63,057 bases of DNA from Alphaproteobacteria bacterium (GTDB taxonomy: Bacteria > Pseudomonadota > Alphaproteobacteria > Rhodospirillales > WMHbin7): the NCBI GenBank assembly GCA_015232335.1, contig JADFZV010000015.1, forward strand, positions 1 through 63,057. The letters are read 5' to 3'. This document shows, piece by piece, positions 52,300-62,119 of this stretch. The notes below the pieces were generated by a model. The model was not told the origin of the DNA and ran no database searches. It saw only the letters and a program-made list of their open reading frames with translations. Numbering within the stretch: position 1 is the first letter of the stretch; each line of letters starts with the position of its first letter. A program made the translations under genes and the position numbers.

Positions 52300-52575
52300 A
52301 TGAAGCGTACATTATGGACGGTCTTTACCGATCATCGCCTTGTTGCCGTCGTTGTTGCTGATAAGCTCGATGGGGCCAGAAGAATCGTCGCCGCCCTGGC
52401 CGAACGCAACGATCTGCCGGATCGGCCGGAAAAAACCCTGGTCATGCCCTGCACCCGCCGTCAGGCCGCCAAGGTGCTGCGTCAGGCCGATACGATGGGA
52501 ATCGGCGACCGGTTTCTGGCCTTTCTGGCCAGCGGCGTGTTTCTGACCGGTTTGGGGGAGCTCAGCCCCGCTTGA
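52300..52575 (+). CDS. Small protein of unknown function
   Basis: 91 residues, soluble by eye (MKRTLWTVFTDHRLVAVVVA, then DRPEKTLVMPCTRRQAAKVL). The C-terminal FLAFLASGVFLTGLGE is weakly hydrophobic. No family recognised. AGGGA about 10 nt before the ATG at 52300 could bind ribosomes. The last 14 nt overlap the convergent gene at 52562. Confidence 0.5.
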   Translation: MKRTLWTVFTDHRLVAVVVADKLDGARRIVAALAERNDLPDRPEKTLVMPCTRRQAAKVLRQADTMGIGDRFLAFLASGVFLTGLGELSPA

Positions 52576-53059
52576 CGGGCTGTGCCGGGAAGGTAAAGGG
52601 CACACGGCGCTTCTTGACGCGCGGCGCTATCATCAAGATCAGCTCCAGATAGGGTCTGATATGGAGCAGAAATTGCGTGATGGCGCCGATCAGCAAGGCG
52701 CCGGTCAGCGGCGACATCATCTCATCGTCATAGACGGCGATGATGCGCTGGTCGGGCGTGATGCGCACCACCCCACCCAGGGCCTCGTTGGCCGCCTCGG
52801 CCAGGGCCAGGACGTTGAAACGCCAGTCTCCGGATTCCGCCGTATAGGGAACGCGCCCAAGCTCGGCCCGCAAACGCAAACGCGAATGGGTTTCGCTGTC
52901 CTCGATATCGCCGTGAACGACCTGGCCCAAATACTGGAACTGAAAGCGCACCGGTCCCTTGCGCTCACGCAGAATCACCCGGCCTTCGGCGTCTTTGCCC
53001 AGGCGGTGCAGGGGGATGGCGTGACGGACAACTTCGCCGGAAAGGTCGGAGGATGTCAT
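52562..53059 (-). CDS. Conserved-looking protein of unknown function
   Basis: 165 residues. The first two thirds are soluble (RLRLRAELGRVPYTAESGDW, AANEALGGVVRITPDQRIIA); near the end a hydrophobic stretch (about 116-144; SPLTGALLIGAITQFLLHIR, then PYLELILMIA) may lie in the membrane, followed by a basic tail (PRVKKRRVPF). No family recognised. Convergent with the 91-residue gene and divergent from psd. Confidence 0.65.
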   Translation of the reverse strand: MTSSDLSGEVVRHAIPLHRLGKDAEGRVILRERKGPVRFQFQYLGQVVHGDIEDSETHSRLRLRAELGRVPYTAESGDWRFNVLALAEAANEALGGVVRITPDQRIIAVYDDEMMSPLTGALLIGAITQFLLHIRPYLELILMIAPRVKKRRVPFTFPAQPVKRG

Positions 53060-53158
53060 GACGGCGACACCTTAACACAGGGTTTTCCCACATGAAAACG
53101 ACTGATTGGCCTGAATTCACCTCTACTCAGCAGGCCGAACTTGCTTTATAAAGCCAGC

Positions 53159-53848
53159 ATGCTGAAACGATATCTCCTGGTTCCCATCCATCCCGAAGGC
53201 TGGCCCTTCATCACCCTTTTTGCCGTCTGCACGCTGGTTTTGCACTGGCTGTGGGCCCCGCTGGGCTGGGTCGGCGCCGTCGCCACCTTGTGGTGCGTCT
53301 ACTTCTTTCGCAATCCCGACCGTGTCACGCCGACGCGCGAAGGGCTGGTGATCAGCCCTGCCGACGGCTTCGTGCAACTGGTTGATCAGGCCAAGCCGCC
53401 CGCCGAGCTGGGTATGGGCGATGCCCTGCGCCCGCGCGTCTGCGTCTTCATGTCGGTCTTTGACGTGCATGTGAACCGCATTCCGGTTTCGGGCGAGGTG
53501 GCGGTGAAATTCTACCGCCCCGGCCTGTTCCTGAATGCCAGCCTTGATAAGGCCAGCGACGACAACGAGCGCATGGCCGTCAAGCTGGCCCTGGAAGATG
53601 GGCGCGATCTGGCTTTCGTGCAGATTGCAGGGCTGGTGGCCCGGCGCATCGTCTGCCCGCTTTCGGAAGGCCAGAAGGTGCGCACCGGCGAGCGGTTCGG
53701 GCTCATCCGCTTCGGCAGCCGGGTTGATGTCTATCTGCCCGAGGGGGTTGCGCCGCTGGTGGCCGTGGGGCAACGCGCCATCGCGGGCGAGACCGTCCTG
53801 GCCGATCTGACCGGAACCGAATCCGTCAGGGCTGGCGAGATCCGCTGA
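53159..53848 (+). CDS. psd: Phosphatidylserine decarboxylase (proenzyme, short type)
   Basis: 229 residues of the short, archaeal-type PSD-A family. [22 protein letters not shown] and [18 protein letters not shown] are typical; [13 protein letters not shown] holds the Gly-Ser self-cleavage site that creates the pyruvoyl group. Two hydrophobic stretches (about 13-50) anchor it. It makes phosphatidylethanolamine. I chose the ATG at 53159; a TTG at 53141 in frame is less likely. The stop overlaps the pssA start as TGATG. Confidence 0.93.
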   Translation: MLKRYLLVPIHPEGWPFITLFAVCTLVLHWLWAPLGWVGAVATLWCVYFFRNPDRVTPTREGLVISPADGFVQLVDQAKPPAELGMGDALRPRVCVFMSVFDVHVNRIPVSGEVAVKFYRPGLFLNASLDKASDDNERMAVKLALEDGRDLAFVQIAGLVARRIVCPLSEGQKVRTGERFGLIRFGSRVDVYLPEGVAPLVAVGQRAIAGETVLADLTGTESVRAGEIR

Positions 53849-54711
53849 TGCAGACCGATGCTGATCGGGAAGGGGGCGGCTGGTCTCGGCGCAAGAAGCG
53901 GCGCGGCATTCCCCGGCTAAAGGGGCTTTCGCTCAACCATATGATTCCCAACATGCTGACTCTGTTGGCATTGTGCGCCGGACTGACCTCGATCCGCTTT
54001 GGTTTGCAGGAAAAATGGGAACATGCGGTGATCGCCATCGTTCTGGCGGGCATTCTGGATGGATTGGATGGCCGGGTTGCCCGGCTGCTCAAAGGCACCT
54101 CGAAATTCGGAGCCGAGCTCGATTCGCTGTCCGATTTCGTCTGCTTCGGGGTCGCTCCGGCCATTCTGATGTATCAATGGACCCTAAAGGACGCGGGCAG
54201 CCTGGGCTGGGCCCTGGCCCTGCTTTTCCCGGTCTGTTCGGCCCTGCGTCTGGCCCGTTTCAACACCATGATCGGTCAGGCCGACCTGCCCCCCTATGCC
54301 TATAATTTCTTTACAGGCGTGCCCGCCCCGGCGGCGGCTGGCATGGCGCTCCTGCCCCTCATGCTGTCCTTCGAGCTGGGAAACGCCTTTTTCGGCAGCC
54401 GGGTCCTGGTCGGGGCGGTTTTGGTTCTGGTCGCCTTTCTGATGGTCAGCCGCTTGCCCACCTTTTCCTTCAAGGGCGTGCGCATTCCGCATCCCTATGT
54501 TCTGCCTGCCCTTTTGGGCCTCGCCCTGGTGGCGGCCTTCTCGATCACAGCCCCTTGGGTGACCTTGCCCGCCATTGGCCTGTCCTATGCCGCCTCGATC
54601 CCCTTCGCGCTGAAGTCCTATCGCGATCTGGAGCGTAAAGCGCAGGAAATTCAGGATAGTCAGCCCCTGGCGGACAGCCCCCCCCCTCCCAAGGCCCCTT
54701 CGGCTTCTTGA
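53848..54711 (+). CDS. pssA: CDP-diacylglycerol-serine O-phosphatidyltransferase
   Basis: 287 residues. The CDP-alcohol phosphatidyltransferase signature runs from DGLDGRVAR to GAELDSLSD (D-G-x2-A-R-x8-G-x3-D-x3-D). About eight membrane helices follow (for example PNMLTLLALCAGLTSI). It makes phosphatidylserine, the substrate of Psd encoded directly before it. The N-terminal 25 residues are basic. The Pro-rich C-terminus (SPPPPKAPSAS) is not conserved. Confidence 0.94.
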   Translation: MQTDADREGGGWSRRKKRRGIPRLKGLSLNHMIPNMLTLLALCAGLTSIRFGLQEKWEHAVIAIVLAGILDGLDGRVARLLKGTSKFGAELDSLSDFVCFGVAPAILMYQWTLKDAGSLGWALALLFPVCSALRLARFNTMIGQADLPPYAYNFFTGVPAPAAAGMALLPLMLSFELGNAFFGSRVLVGAVLVLVAFLMVSRLPTFSFKGVRIPHPYVLPALLGLALVAAFSITAPWVTLPAIGLSYAASIPFALKSYRDLERKAQEIQDSQPLADSPPPPKAPSAS

Positions 54712-54717
54712 GGCGCG

Positions 54718-54746
54718 TTGACAGGCTGTGGGGCCGGGGTTATTGT
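54718..54746 (+). promoter_or_regulatory. Sigma-70 promoter of the etfBA-hbd operon
   Basis: TTGACA (54718-54723), 17-nt spacer, TATTGT (54741-54746), starting 7 nt after the pssA stop. Transcription would begin near 54753 and leave a leader of about 80 nt before etfB. Confidence 0.7.
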
Positions 54747-54832
54747 GCGGTGCATATACTGGTACTCGAATGCCGCTTTCCAGGTCGGCACCAGCCTGGG
54801 CGGACCCTTATCTCAGAACGCTGCGGGGAGAC

Positions 54833-55582
54833 ATGAAAGTCCTGGTCGCCGTCAAACGCGTGGTCGATTACAACGTCAAGATCCGCGTCAAATCCGATCA
54901 AACAGGTGTCGAGACGGCCAACGTCAAGATGTCGATGAATCCGTTCGACGAAATCGCCGTCGAAGAGGCCGTGCGCCTGAAAGAGGCTGGCAAGGCCAGT
55001 GAGATCGTCGCCGTCTCCATGGGGCCGGTCGCCTGTCAGGAAACCATCCGCACGGCGCTGGCCATGGGGGCTGATCGCGGCATCCTGGTGCAGACCGACG
55101 ATATTCTGGAGCCCCTAGCGGTCGCCAAGGGCCTCAAGGCCCTGTGCGACAAGGAACAGCCAAGCCTTGTTCTTCTGGGCAAGCAGGCCATTGACGATGA
55201 TTGCAATCAGACCGGCCAGATGCTGGCGGCCCTCTTGGGCTGGGGTCAGGCGACCTTTGCCTCCAAGCTGACACCCGAAGAGGGGCATGTCCTGGTGACG
55301 CGTGAAATCGACGGCGGGCTTGAGACCTTGAAGGTCAAGCTGCCCTCTGTGGTCACCACCGATCTGCGCCTCAACGAGCCGCGCTATGCCAGCCTTCCCA
55401 ACATCATGAAGGCCAAGAAAAAGCCGATCGACAGTGTAACGCCTGCCGATCTGGGGCTGGATACGAAGCCCCGGCTTACGATCCTGAAGGTGACCGAGCC
55501 GCCCAAGCGCCAAGCAGGCGTCAAGGTGGCCGACATCGCCCAATTGATCGATAAACTCAAGAACGAAGCGAAGGTGATCTGA
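54833..55582 (+). CDS. etfB: Electron transfer flavoprotein beta subunit
   Basis: 249 residues. [40 protein letters not shown], and [20 protein letters not shown] (AMP-binding) are EtfB hallmarks. With EtfA it carries electrons from acyl-CoA dehydrogenases to ETF:quinone oxidoreductase. The ATG at 54833 has GGGGAG 5 nt upstream and begins the family; an upstream in-frame ATG has no support. etfA follows after 1 nt. Confidence 0.95.
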   Translation: MKVLVAVKRVVDYNVKIRVKSDQTGVETANVKMSMNPFDEIAVEEAVRLKEAGKASEIVAVSMGPVACQETIRTALAMGADRGILVQTDDILEPLAVAKGLKALCDKEQPSLVLLGKQAIDDDCNQTGQMLAALLGWGQATFASKLTPEEGHVLVTREIDGGLETLKVKLPSVVTTDLRLNEPRYASLPNIMKAKKKPIDSVTPADLGLDTKPRLTILKVTEPPKRQAGVKVADIAQLIDKLKNEAKVI

Positions 55583-55583
55583 C

Positions 55584-56513
55584 ATGGCTCTTCTTGTCGT
55601 CGCCGAACATGATAACGCCATCCTCAAGCCCGCAACGCTTAATGCCGTGACGGCGGCGGTGCAGATTGGAGGCTCCGTCGATCTGCTGGTTGCCGGGCAC
55701 AATTGCCGCAAGGTTGCCGAGGCGGCTTCTCAGGTCGCGGGCATCGCCAAGGTTCTGATTGCCGACGATGCTTCGCTGGCCCATCCCCTTGCCGAGGCCC
55801 TGGCGCCCCTGGTGGCCGGATTGGCCAAGGGCTATAGCCATGTTCTGGCGCCCGCCACCACGACCGGCAAGAATATCCTGCCCCGCGTGGCCGCCCTTTT
55901 GGATGTGGCGCAGATTTCCGAAATCTGCGCCGTCGAATCGCCCGACACTTTCGTGCGCCCCATTTATGCCGGCAATGCCCTGGCCACCGTGCGCTCGTCG
56001 GATGCCATCAAGGTGATGACCGTGCGCGGCACCGCCTTCGATGCGGCTTCGGCTTCGGGGGGAAATGCCGTGATTGAGGCCGTGGCGGCCAGCTTTGATG
56101 CGGGTCTGTCCAGCTTCGTTTCAGCCGAAATCACCAAAAGCGAGCGGCCCGAGCTGACGGCGGCCCGCATCATCGTTTCGGGCGGACGCGGCATGGCAAG
56201 TGCCGAGAATTTCAAGATGCTGGAAGAACTGGCCGACAAGCTGGGTGCTGCCGTTGGCGCCTCGCGCGCCGCCGTCGACGCCGGATTTGCGCCCAACGAT
56301 CTTCAGGTTGGCCAGACTGGCAAAATCGTAGCCCCCGAGCTTTATGTCGCCATCGGCATTTCCGGCGCCATTCAGCATCTGGCGGGCATGAAGGATTCGA
56401 AGGTCATCGTCGCCATCAACAAGGACGAAGAGGCCCCCATCTTCCAGGTGGCCGATTACGGCTTGGTGGCCGACCTCTTCCAAGCTATCCCCGAACTCAA
56501 CAAGGCTCTCTGA
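55584..56513 (+). CDS. etfA: Electron transfer flavoprotein alpha subunit
   Basis: 309 residues. The N-terminal domain ([20 protein letters not shown]) is followed by the FAD domain with [60 protein letters not shown] and [20 protein letters not shown]. It holds the FAD of the ETF pair. Neighbouring hbd suggests a role in fatty acid or hydroxybutyrate breakdown. Confidence 0.96.
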   Translation: MALLVVAEHDNAILKPATLNAVTAAVQIGGSVDLLVAGHNCRKVAEAASQVAGIAKVLIADDASLAHPLAEALAPLVAGLAKGYSHVLAPATTTGKNILPRVAALLDVAQISEICAVESPDTFVRPIYAGNALATVRSSDAIKVMTVRGTAFDAASASGGNAVIEAVAASFDAGLSSFVSAEITKSERPELTAARIIVSGGRGMASAENFKMLEELADKLGAAVGASRAAVDAGFAPNDLQVGQTGKIVAPELYVAIGISGAIQHLAGMKDSKVIVAINKDEEAPIFQVADYGLVADLFQAIPELNKAL

Positions 56514-56560
56514 CCTCTATGAACCACATCTCTCCTACCTCATCGCAAGGATCGGTCATC

Positions 56561-57433
56561 ATGATCAAGAATATCGGCGTCATCGGCGCGGGACAGATGG
56601 GTTCGGGCATTGCCCATGTGGCGGCTTTGTCCGGTTTTTCCGTCAAGCTGGTCGATATTTCCGAAGAGCGCCTGCAGTCGGGCCTCAAGGTCATCGACAA
56701 GAACATGGCCCGTCAAGTGAGCAAGGAAAAGATCACCGAGGCCGACAAGGCCAAGGGATTGTCGCTCATCACCACCGGCACCGATTATTCCGCCTTTGCC
56801 GAGTGCGATCTGGTCATCGAGGCCGCCACCGAGAAAGAGGCGGTGAAGAAGGAAATCTTCGCCAAGCTTTGCCCCCATCTGAAGCCGGAAGCCCTGATCG
56901 CCTCCAACACTTCGTCGATCTCGATCACGCGCCTGGGCTCGTCCACCGACCGTCCCGGCAAGTTCATGGGCATGCATTTCATGAATCCGGTGCCACTCAT
57001 GCATCTGGTCGAGCTGATCCGGGGCATCGCCACCGATCCCGGCACCTTCGAGGCCGTGCAGACCCTGACCTTAAAAATGGGCAAGACCCCGGTCAGCGCC
57101 GAGGATTTCCCGGCCTTCATCGTCAACCGCATCCTGCTGCCCATGCTGAACGAGGCGGTCTATACGCTTTATGAAGGGGTCGGATCGGTCGATGCCATCG
57201 ACACCGCCATGCGGCTGGGGGCCAATCATCCCATGGGCCCTCTGGAACTGGCCGACTTCATCGGTCTGGACACCTGCCTTGCCGTCATGCAAGTTCTCTT
57301 CGACGGCTTGGCCGATACCAAGTACCGTCCCTGCCCGCTGCTGGTGAAATATGTCGAGGCGGGCTGGCTGGGCCGCAAAACCGGGCGCGGCTTTTACGAC
57401 TATTCGGGCGAAAAGCCGGTGCCCACCCGCTAA
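56561..57433 (+). CDS. hbd: 3-hydroxybutyryl-CoA dehydrogenase
   Basis: 290 residues. The NAD-binding [72 protein letters not shown] with the catalytic His, and [20 protein letters not shown] are all conserved. It interconverts acetoacetyl-CoA and 3-hydroxybutyryl-CoA, probably for polyhydroxybutyrate or butyrate metabolism. The ATG at 56561 has AAGGA 9 nt upstream; an in-frame ATG at 56519 adds 14 unmatched residues. Last gene of the operon, followed by a terminator. Confidence 0.95.
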   Translation: MIKNIGVIGAGQMGSGIAHVAALSGFSVKLVDISEERLQSGLKVIDKNMARQVSKEKITEADKAKGLSLITTGTDYSAFAECDLVIEAATEKEAVKKEIFAKLCPHLKPEALIASNTSSISITRLGSSTDRPGKFMGMHFMNPVPLMHLVELIRGIATDPGTFEAVQTLTLKMGKTPVSAEDFPAFIVNRILLPMLNEAVYTLYEGVGSVDAIDTAMRLGANHPMGPLELADFIGLDTCLAVMQVLFDGLADTKYRPCPLLVKYVEAGWLGRKTGRGFYDYSGEKPVPTR

Positions 57434-57454
57434 GGGACGTGTTTTCTTGTATGG

Positions 57455-57480
57455 AAACAGCCCCGAAAGGGGCTGTTTTT
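57455..57480 (+). terminator. Rho-independent terminator after hbd
   Basis: AAACAGCCCC (57455-57464), GAAA loop, GGGGCTGTTT (57469-57478) with further T. A strong stem with a T run, 22 nt past the hbd stop. Confidence 0.93.
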
Positions 57481-57496
57481 ATGATGAGGAGTCTGC

Positions 57497-59125
57497 GTGT
57501 TCCAGGGCGTTAAACCCTATCTTCTTCTGAGTCTGCTCTGCCTGGGCCTGCTGGTTCCCGGTCTGGCCCAGATACCGCCCCTGGACCGTGACGAATCGCG
57601 TTTCGCCCAGGCTTCGCGCCAGATGGTGGAATCAGGCGATTACATCCGGATCATGTATCAAGACGAGGCGCGCAATAAGAAACCAGTGGGGATCTACTGG
57701 CTGCAGGCGGCTTCGGTAAACCTTTTCTCAAGCCCCGAAAGCAAGGCCATCTGGCCCTACCGCCTGCCCTCGGCCCTGGCTGTCTGGCTGGGTGTGCTGA
57801 TGCTTTATCATTTCGGGCGCCGCCTCGTATCGCCTCCGGCGGCGTTGCTGGGGGCCGGAGTTCTGGCCACCAGCCTGCTGGTAATCCTTGAGGGTCATCA
57901 AGCCAAGACCGACGCCTCGCTGATGGCCTCCTCCATTGCCGCCATGGGTGCGCTAGGCTGGTTTTATGTGCAGGCCAAAGGGCGCGCCGTAACGCCGCCG
58001 GGGCAGGGTGCAGCGCTGGTTTTCTGGTTGGCCCTGGGGGCGGGCATTCTGCTGAAAGGCCCCGTGCTGCCCATGGTGGTGGGTTTGACCCTGGCCTGCC
58101 TGGCTATCCTTGACAAAGGCCTGGGCTGGTTTCTGAAACTGCGCCCGCTGATGGGGTTGCTGGTCACGGCCGCCATGGTTGGCCCCTGGCTGGTTTCGAT
58201 CAACAGCGCCACCCAGGGCGCCTTTATGGGCGAGGCGGTGGGGCGCGATCTTTTGCCCAAACTGCTGGGCGCTCAGGAATCGCACGGCGGATTCCCAGGG
58301 CTTTATCTGCTGCTGCTTCCCGTCTTTCTGTGGCCGGGTTCGGCTCTGCTGTGGCCTGCCCTGGCTTCTGCCTGGCGCGAGCGCGCGACGCCGCCCACGC
58401 GCTTTCTGCTGGCCTGGATCCTTCCGGCCTGGATCATGTTTGAACTGATTCCCACCAAGCTGCCCCATTATGTCCTGCCGCTCTATCCGGCGCTGGCTTT
58501 GCTGATCGCCGTCTGGGCCTTCGAGCATGAGGGGCGTTCCGGCAGATGGCTGAAGGGCTGGGGACTGGCCTGGGGTTTGATCGGCCTTGTTCTGGCAGCG
58601 GCTTGCTTCATCGCCCCGGCACGTTACGGGTCGGGGATCGGCTTCTGGTCGGCTCCGGCAGCACTGGCGGCTCTTCTGGCATCGGCCCTGGCGATCAAAT
58701 CCCTGTGGGCGGGCCATCAGGCCCGGGCGCTGGTGCAGGGCGGACTGGCGGGCGCTCTGGCTGTCGTTCTGATTCTGTCGACCCTTCTGCCCGGCCTCGA
58801 TCAATTGGCGATCAGTCGGCGGGCGGCGGATGCCGTGGCGGCGCAGGGCGACAAGCCGATCGTGGCGGCTGCGGGCTATCACGAGCCCAGCCTGGTTTTC
58901 CTGCTGGGCACACAAACCCGGCTGGTCGATGGCGGCGCTTCTGCGGCGGACCATCTTCTGAACACGCCAGCCGCGCTGGCTTTGGTCGAGGGGCGCGAGG
59001 AGGCGGCCTTCCAGGCGGCGCTGAAGGGGGCCTCGGTTAAAGAGCTGGCAAGCATTGAGGGGCTAAACTATTCGCGCGGCAAGCCCGTGATCCTAAGGCT
59101 TTACCAAAAAGTGAGTGCTCCGTGA
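57497..59125 (+). CDS. GT39/ArnT-like membrane glycosyltransferase (copy 2)
   Basis: 542 residues with about 11-13 membrane helices. IPPLDRDESRFAQASRQMVE carries the catalytic Asp-Glu of the PMT_2/ArnT family, and NKKPVGIYWLQAASVNLFS and EGHQAKTDASLMASSIAAM follow as in ArnT. It is likely to move a sugar from undecaprenyl phosphate to lipid A or another envelope acceptor. It starts with GTG at 57497, with AGGAG 5 nt upstream. Its stop overlaps the PAP2 start (GTGA). The pair repeats the layout at 30367-32509. Confidence 0.87.
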   Translation: MFQGVKPYLLLSLLCLGLLVPGLAQIPPLDRDESRFAQASRQMVESGDYIRIMYQDEARNKKPVGIYWLQAASVNLFSSPESKAIWPYRLPSALAVWLGVLMLYHFGRRLVSPPAALLGAGVLATSLLVILEGHQAKTDASLMASSIAAMGALGWFYVQAKGRAVTPPGQGAALVFWLALGAGILLKGPVLPMVVGLTLACLAILDKGLGWFLKLRPLMGLLVTAAMVGPWLVSINSATQGAFMGEAVGRDLLPKLLGAQESHGGFPGLYLLLLPVFLWPGSALLWPALASAWRERATPPTRFLLAWILPAWIMFELIPTKLPHYVLPLYPALALLIAVWAFEHEGRSGRWLKGWGLAWGLIGLVLAAACFIAPARYGSGIGFWSAPAALAALLASALAIKSLWAGHQARALVQGGLAGALAVVLILSTLLPGLDQLAISRRAADAVAAQGDKPIVAAAGYHEPSLVFLLGTQTRLVDGGASAADHLLNTPAALALVEGREEAAFQAALKGASVKELASIEGLNYSRGKPVILRLYQKVSAP

Positions 59126-59850
59126 TCCGCCTGCGCCAAGCCTTTGCCATCCTCTTATCGCTGACGCGCGCCTGGCCCTTGTCGGCCTCCTTTGTCTATG
59201 TGCTGATCTTCTGCGTCTTCTCCTATCTGTTCATCGATCGTCCGCTGGCCCTGGCGATCAAAAGCGCCATTCGCCCCGAGACCGAGAACTTCTTCAAGTC
59301 GATCACCGTGCTGGGCGATGCCACGGGCTATCTGGTGGTGGCGGCGGTGGCCTTGCTAATTTTGCGCACCCTGGCGCATTCCTCGCTTAAGACCACGCAT
59401 TTCCAGCGCTACCGCGCCTGGGGGCGTTCGGCGCTCTATGCCCTGCTGGTCATGGCCTCGTCGGGCATTCTGGTCAATCTGCTGAAATTCCTGATCGGGC
59501 GCATCCGGCCCCGGCATCTGTTTGAGCAGGGGCTTTACGGTTTCCAGCCCCTCAATACCGACTGGGGCATGAACTCGTTTCCCTCGGGCCATTCGCAGGC
59601 CATTTTCGCCGCCATGATGGCGCTTTATTTCATCTATCCGCGCTATGACGCGGCCTATCTGGCCCTGGCCTTCCTGATCGCGCTGAGCCGGGTGATGATC
59701 ACGGTGCATTACCTGTCCGACACCGTCATGGGGGCTTGGCTGGCCATTGCCGCCGCCGTACTTTGGCGGCGCTATTACAGCGCCAAGGGTCACGACATTC
59801 AGATCCGCCTGAAACGGGATGCGCGACTCTTCCCCGGGAACGAAGACTAA
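59122..59850 (+). CDS. PAP2-family membrane phosphatase (copy 2)
   Basis: 242 residues, about six helices. PAP2 signature: KFLIGRIRPRH, FPSGHSQA and SRVMITVHYLSDTVMG. It starts at GTG 59122 in a 4-nt overlap with the glycosyltransferase gene. It may remove a phosphate from lipid A or undecaprenyl diphosphate so that the neighbour can act or its carrier can be recycled; inferred from the pairing. Ends exactly where the convergent small gene ends. Confidence 0.88.
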   Translation: MIRLRQAFAILLSLTRAWPLSASFVYVLIFCVFSYLFIDRPLALAIKSAIRPETENFFKSITVLGDATGYLVVAAVALLILRTLAHSSLKTTHFQRYRAWGRSALYALLVMASSGILVNLLKFLIGRIRPRHLFEQGLYGFQPLNTDWGMNSFPSGHSQAIFAAMMALYFIYPRYDAAYLALAFLIALSRVMITVHYLSDTVMGAWLAIAAAVLWRRYYSAKGHDIQIRLKRDARLFPGNED

Positions 59851-60036
59851 TCAGGTTCCGTCGTCGCTTTCCATCAGGGAATCGATGAACCACTTGACCC
59901 GGTTTTCATCCTCAGGTGTCGCGAATTCGCCGCCGTAATCGACGGCGCAATCCCTGCATAAATGCCGCCCGCTTTTGGTCGTCACGGAGGCCTTGCTGCC
60001 GCAGGGCGCCTGATCGCTCAGTCCATCGCATTTCAT
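59851..60036 (-). CDS. Small Cys-rich protein, possible zinc ribbon
   Basis: 61 residues. Four Cys in the pattern MKCDGLSDQAPCGSKASVTT then HLCRDCAVDYGGEF look like a zinc-binding ribbon. The C-terminal part (ENRVKWFIDSLMESDDGT) is acidic. No family recognised. An in-frame ATG at 60051 would add five residues. It lies between the PAP2 gene and the PfkB fusion gene on the other strand. Confidence 0.6.
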   Translation of the reverse strand: MKCDGLSDQAPCGSKASVTTKSGRHLCRDCAVDYGGEFATPEDENRVKWFIDSLMESDDGT

Positions 60037-60133
60037 CGAAACCTCGCACATTCCCGGTCGTTGGCAAGGATAGCCCTGGGCTTAGAATAAAGGTATCCTT
60101 TCAAAAAAGACAAGGCATGGGGTGGAGGAAAAG

Positions 60134-62065
60134 ATGGCCGATTCCGCAATGGCGGACCGCGAAGCGGCGATCAGACACATCAACCGCAAGCGCGAGGTGG
60201 TGGCCATCTCGCTTTTGTGGTCGCAGACGGTCGATCTGTTCGCCGCCCGAGTTGCCAACGAACTTCGCCCGCAATTGGATCGCTTGCGCCGCTCTGCACC
60301 TGATGGGGTGAAGGTGCCGGTCGAAAGCATTCTGCATGACGAACAAGGCTGGCGCGTGACCCTGGATGGGGGCATGGGCGAGGAAATCTTCCTGCCCGAC
60401 GCCTCTGTCGGCGAGATCGTGCGCACACCCGGCGGCGGGCTGGCCAATATGGCCAGCGACATGAAGGTGCTGCTGGCCGCCTTTGGCGCCGAGTTCGCCA
60501 TTCCGCCCATCGAGCACTTGTCCTGGGAAGATTCGGCCCAACATTTCGGCGCCATTCCAGTGCCCGGCCGGTCCCGGACGTCGCTTATTTTGCAAGACAA
60601 AGGCTTTGCCAAACTGATCCTGACCGAAAAGGGCCCCAGTTGGGAGCGCAATCAAATCGATCCCTTTCAGGTTGAACGCGACTTTTATGGCAATCGCAAC
60701 GCCTTCATCTTCATCGGGCAGGAACCCGTCGATTCGCACAAATTCGATCTGGTGCGCAAGGCCAAGCTGGGCAATCCCTCGCTCAAGGTTTTCTGGCTGG
60801 TGGGCGGCAATCAGCTAAAGCAGCTCTACACCGAATACCGCGACTTCCTGTCGGTGGTCGATGTGGTCAGCTTCAATCTGGCCGAGGCGACGGGCTTTTT
60901 CGGCTTCGAGTCTTTGCGCAAGCATCACCGCGACGCCTCGGAACTGCGCAAGATGGTGGCGCGCGAAATCAGCCGCCGCACCTTGGAATTGGGGGCATGG
61001 CATGTCGTCATCACCGACGGCGCCAAGGGTGCCAGCCTGGCCCGTAAGGCCAGGGGCGGGCAGGTCGATTTCGTCTATTCGCCCCTGATTCACGAGAATG
61101 TCGTTCAGGTCGATTCCGCCATTCGCGAGGACACAGGCTGCGGCGACAGTTTTGCCGCTTCCATCGCGGCCTACTTCCTCTCCGATCCCGAGCGCTTCAA
61201 GCTGAACGAGGCGGCCAACTTCGCGCATTATGTCGCAGGGATCGTCTTTCAGCGCAGTCGGCCCAATCTGAATGCCGACGATCTCGATTACGTCAAGGCC
61301 GCTCTGGCCAAAGCCCGGGCTGGCGGGCCTCTGGTTGCGCAGCGCGTCAGCTATGATCGCACCCGCTGCCAGATAAAGCCGGGTCAGATGCTGCCGCGCG
61401 GCCCGGCCAAGCGGGTTCTGGTTCTGTTACTGGGCGGCGATCCGGCAGATCCGACCCAACCTCATGTTACCGGAGCCGCCGCAGCGCTTTGGCGCTTGGG
61501 CGAGATGATGCGCGTCGGCGATTATCCTCTGGCCCCTTTGGTGCGCATCGTGCCGCGCATTTCGATCAATCCAGCGGCCAAGGGCAAGGCCTGGCTGCAT
61601 TACGTCGACAAAGACGAGCTGGAGCGCATGGTGGCGGGCAAAGTCTTTTGCAAGGCGGTGGGCAATCAGGAGGACGAACCCAGGAACGGCGTGCGCCTGG
61701 AAGACCTGATGGGGCCCGAGGGCGTGTATCTCTTGCGCGTGGGCTTGTGGGAGGCCATCGAAATTCTTTCCAGCGAAGATTTCGCCGAGTTGTTCGGCGA
61801 CATCAAATTCTGGCACTTTGCTACCGAGAATGTGGATGAGCGGATTGCTTGGCATGCCCGCCAATGGGGCGTCACGCGTGAGCAGGGCCAGGAAATCGTG
61901 CGCCAGTCACTTCGGGATTATGTGGTCGAGCATATCGGGCCGCAGGTGCGCTTCAGCCATGCCAGGGCGACCAATCTCGAGGAGTTCTACAAGGAAATGA
62001 CCGAGCAGTTGATCTTGCGGGTCGATGAATTGCTAGCCGGTATTTTCCGCCCGCCGATGGTTTAA
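60134..62065 (+). CDS. PfkB-type kinase fused to an unrecognised C-terminal domain
   Basis: 643 residues. Residues about 75-405 look like a PfkB/ribokinase fold: VGEIVRTPGGGLANMASDMK near the sugar site, VVSFNLAEATGFFG, HVVITDGAKGASLARK, and DTGCGDSFAASIAAYFL with the catalytic Asp338. The first 70 residues are extra. Residues about 420-643 (LVLLLGGDPADPTQPHVTG, GKAWLHYVDKDELERMVAGK, VFCKAVGNQEDEP, IKFWHFATENVDERIAWHA) match no family I know. The ATG at 60134 has GGAGG 5 nt upstream. It stands alone, so the substrate is open; a sugar or nucleoside kinase is only a fold-level guess. Confidence 0.75.
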   Translation: MADSAMADREAAIRHINRKREVVAISLLWSQTVDLFAARVANELRPQLDRLRRSAPDGVKVPVESILHDEQGWRVTLDGGMGEEIFLPDASVGEIVRTPGGGLANMASDMKVLLAAFGAEFAIPPIEHLSWEDSAQHFGAIPVPGRSRTSLILQDKGFAKLILTEKGPSWERNQIDPFQVERDFYGNRNAFIFIGQEPVDSHKFDLVRKAKLGNPSLKVFWLVGGNQLKQLYTEYRDFLSVVDVVSFNLAEATGFFGFESLRKHHRDASELRKMVAREISRRTLELGAWHVVITDGAKGASLARKARGGQVDFVYSPLIHENVVQVDSAIREDTGCGDSFAASIAAYFLSDPERFKLNEAANFAHYVAGIVFQRSRPNLNADDLDYVKAALAKARAGGPLVAQRVSYDRTRCQIKPGQMLPRGPAKRVLVLLLGGDPADPTQPHVTGAAAALWRLGEMMRVGDYPLAPLVRIVPRISINPAAKGKAWLHYVDKDELERMVAGKVFCKAVGNQEDEPRNGVRLEDLMGPEGVYLLRVGLWEAIEILSSEDFAELFGDIKFWHFATENVDERIAWHARQWGVTREQGQEIVRQSLRDYVVEHIGPQVRFSHARATNLEEFYKEMTEQLILRVDELLAGIFRPPMV

Positions 62066-62119
62066 ACCACCTCTTCTTGGCTCTTCGACGTTTGATGTGG
62101 AATTGAGCCAGATGGCTGA

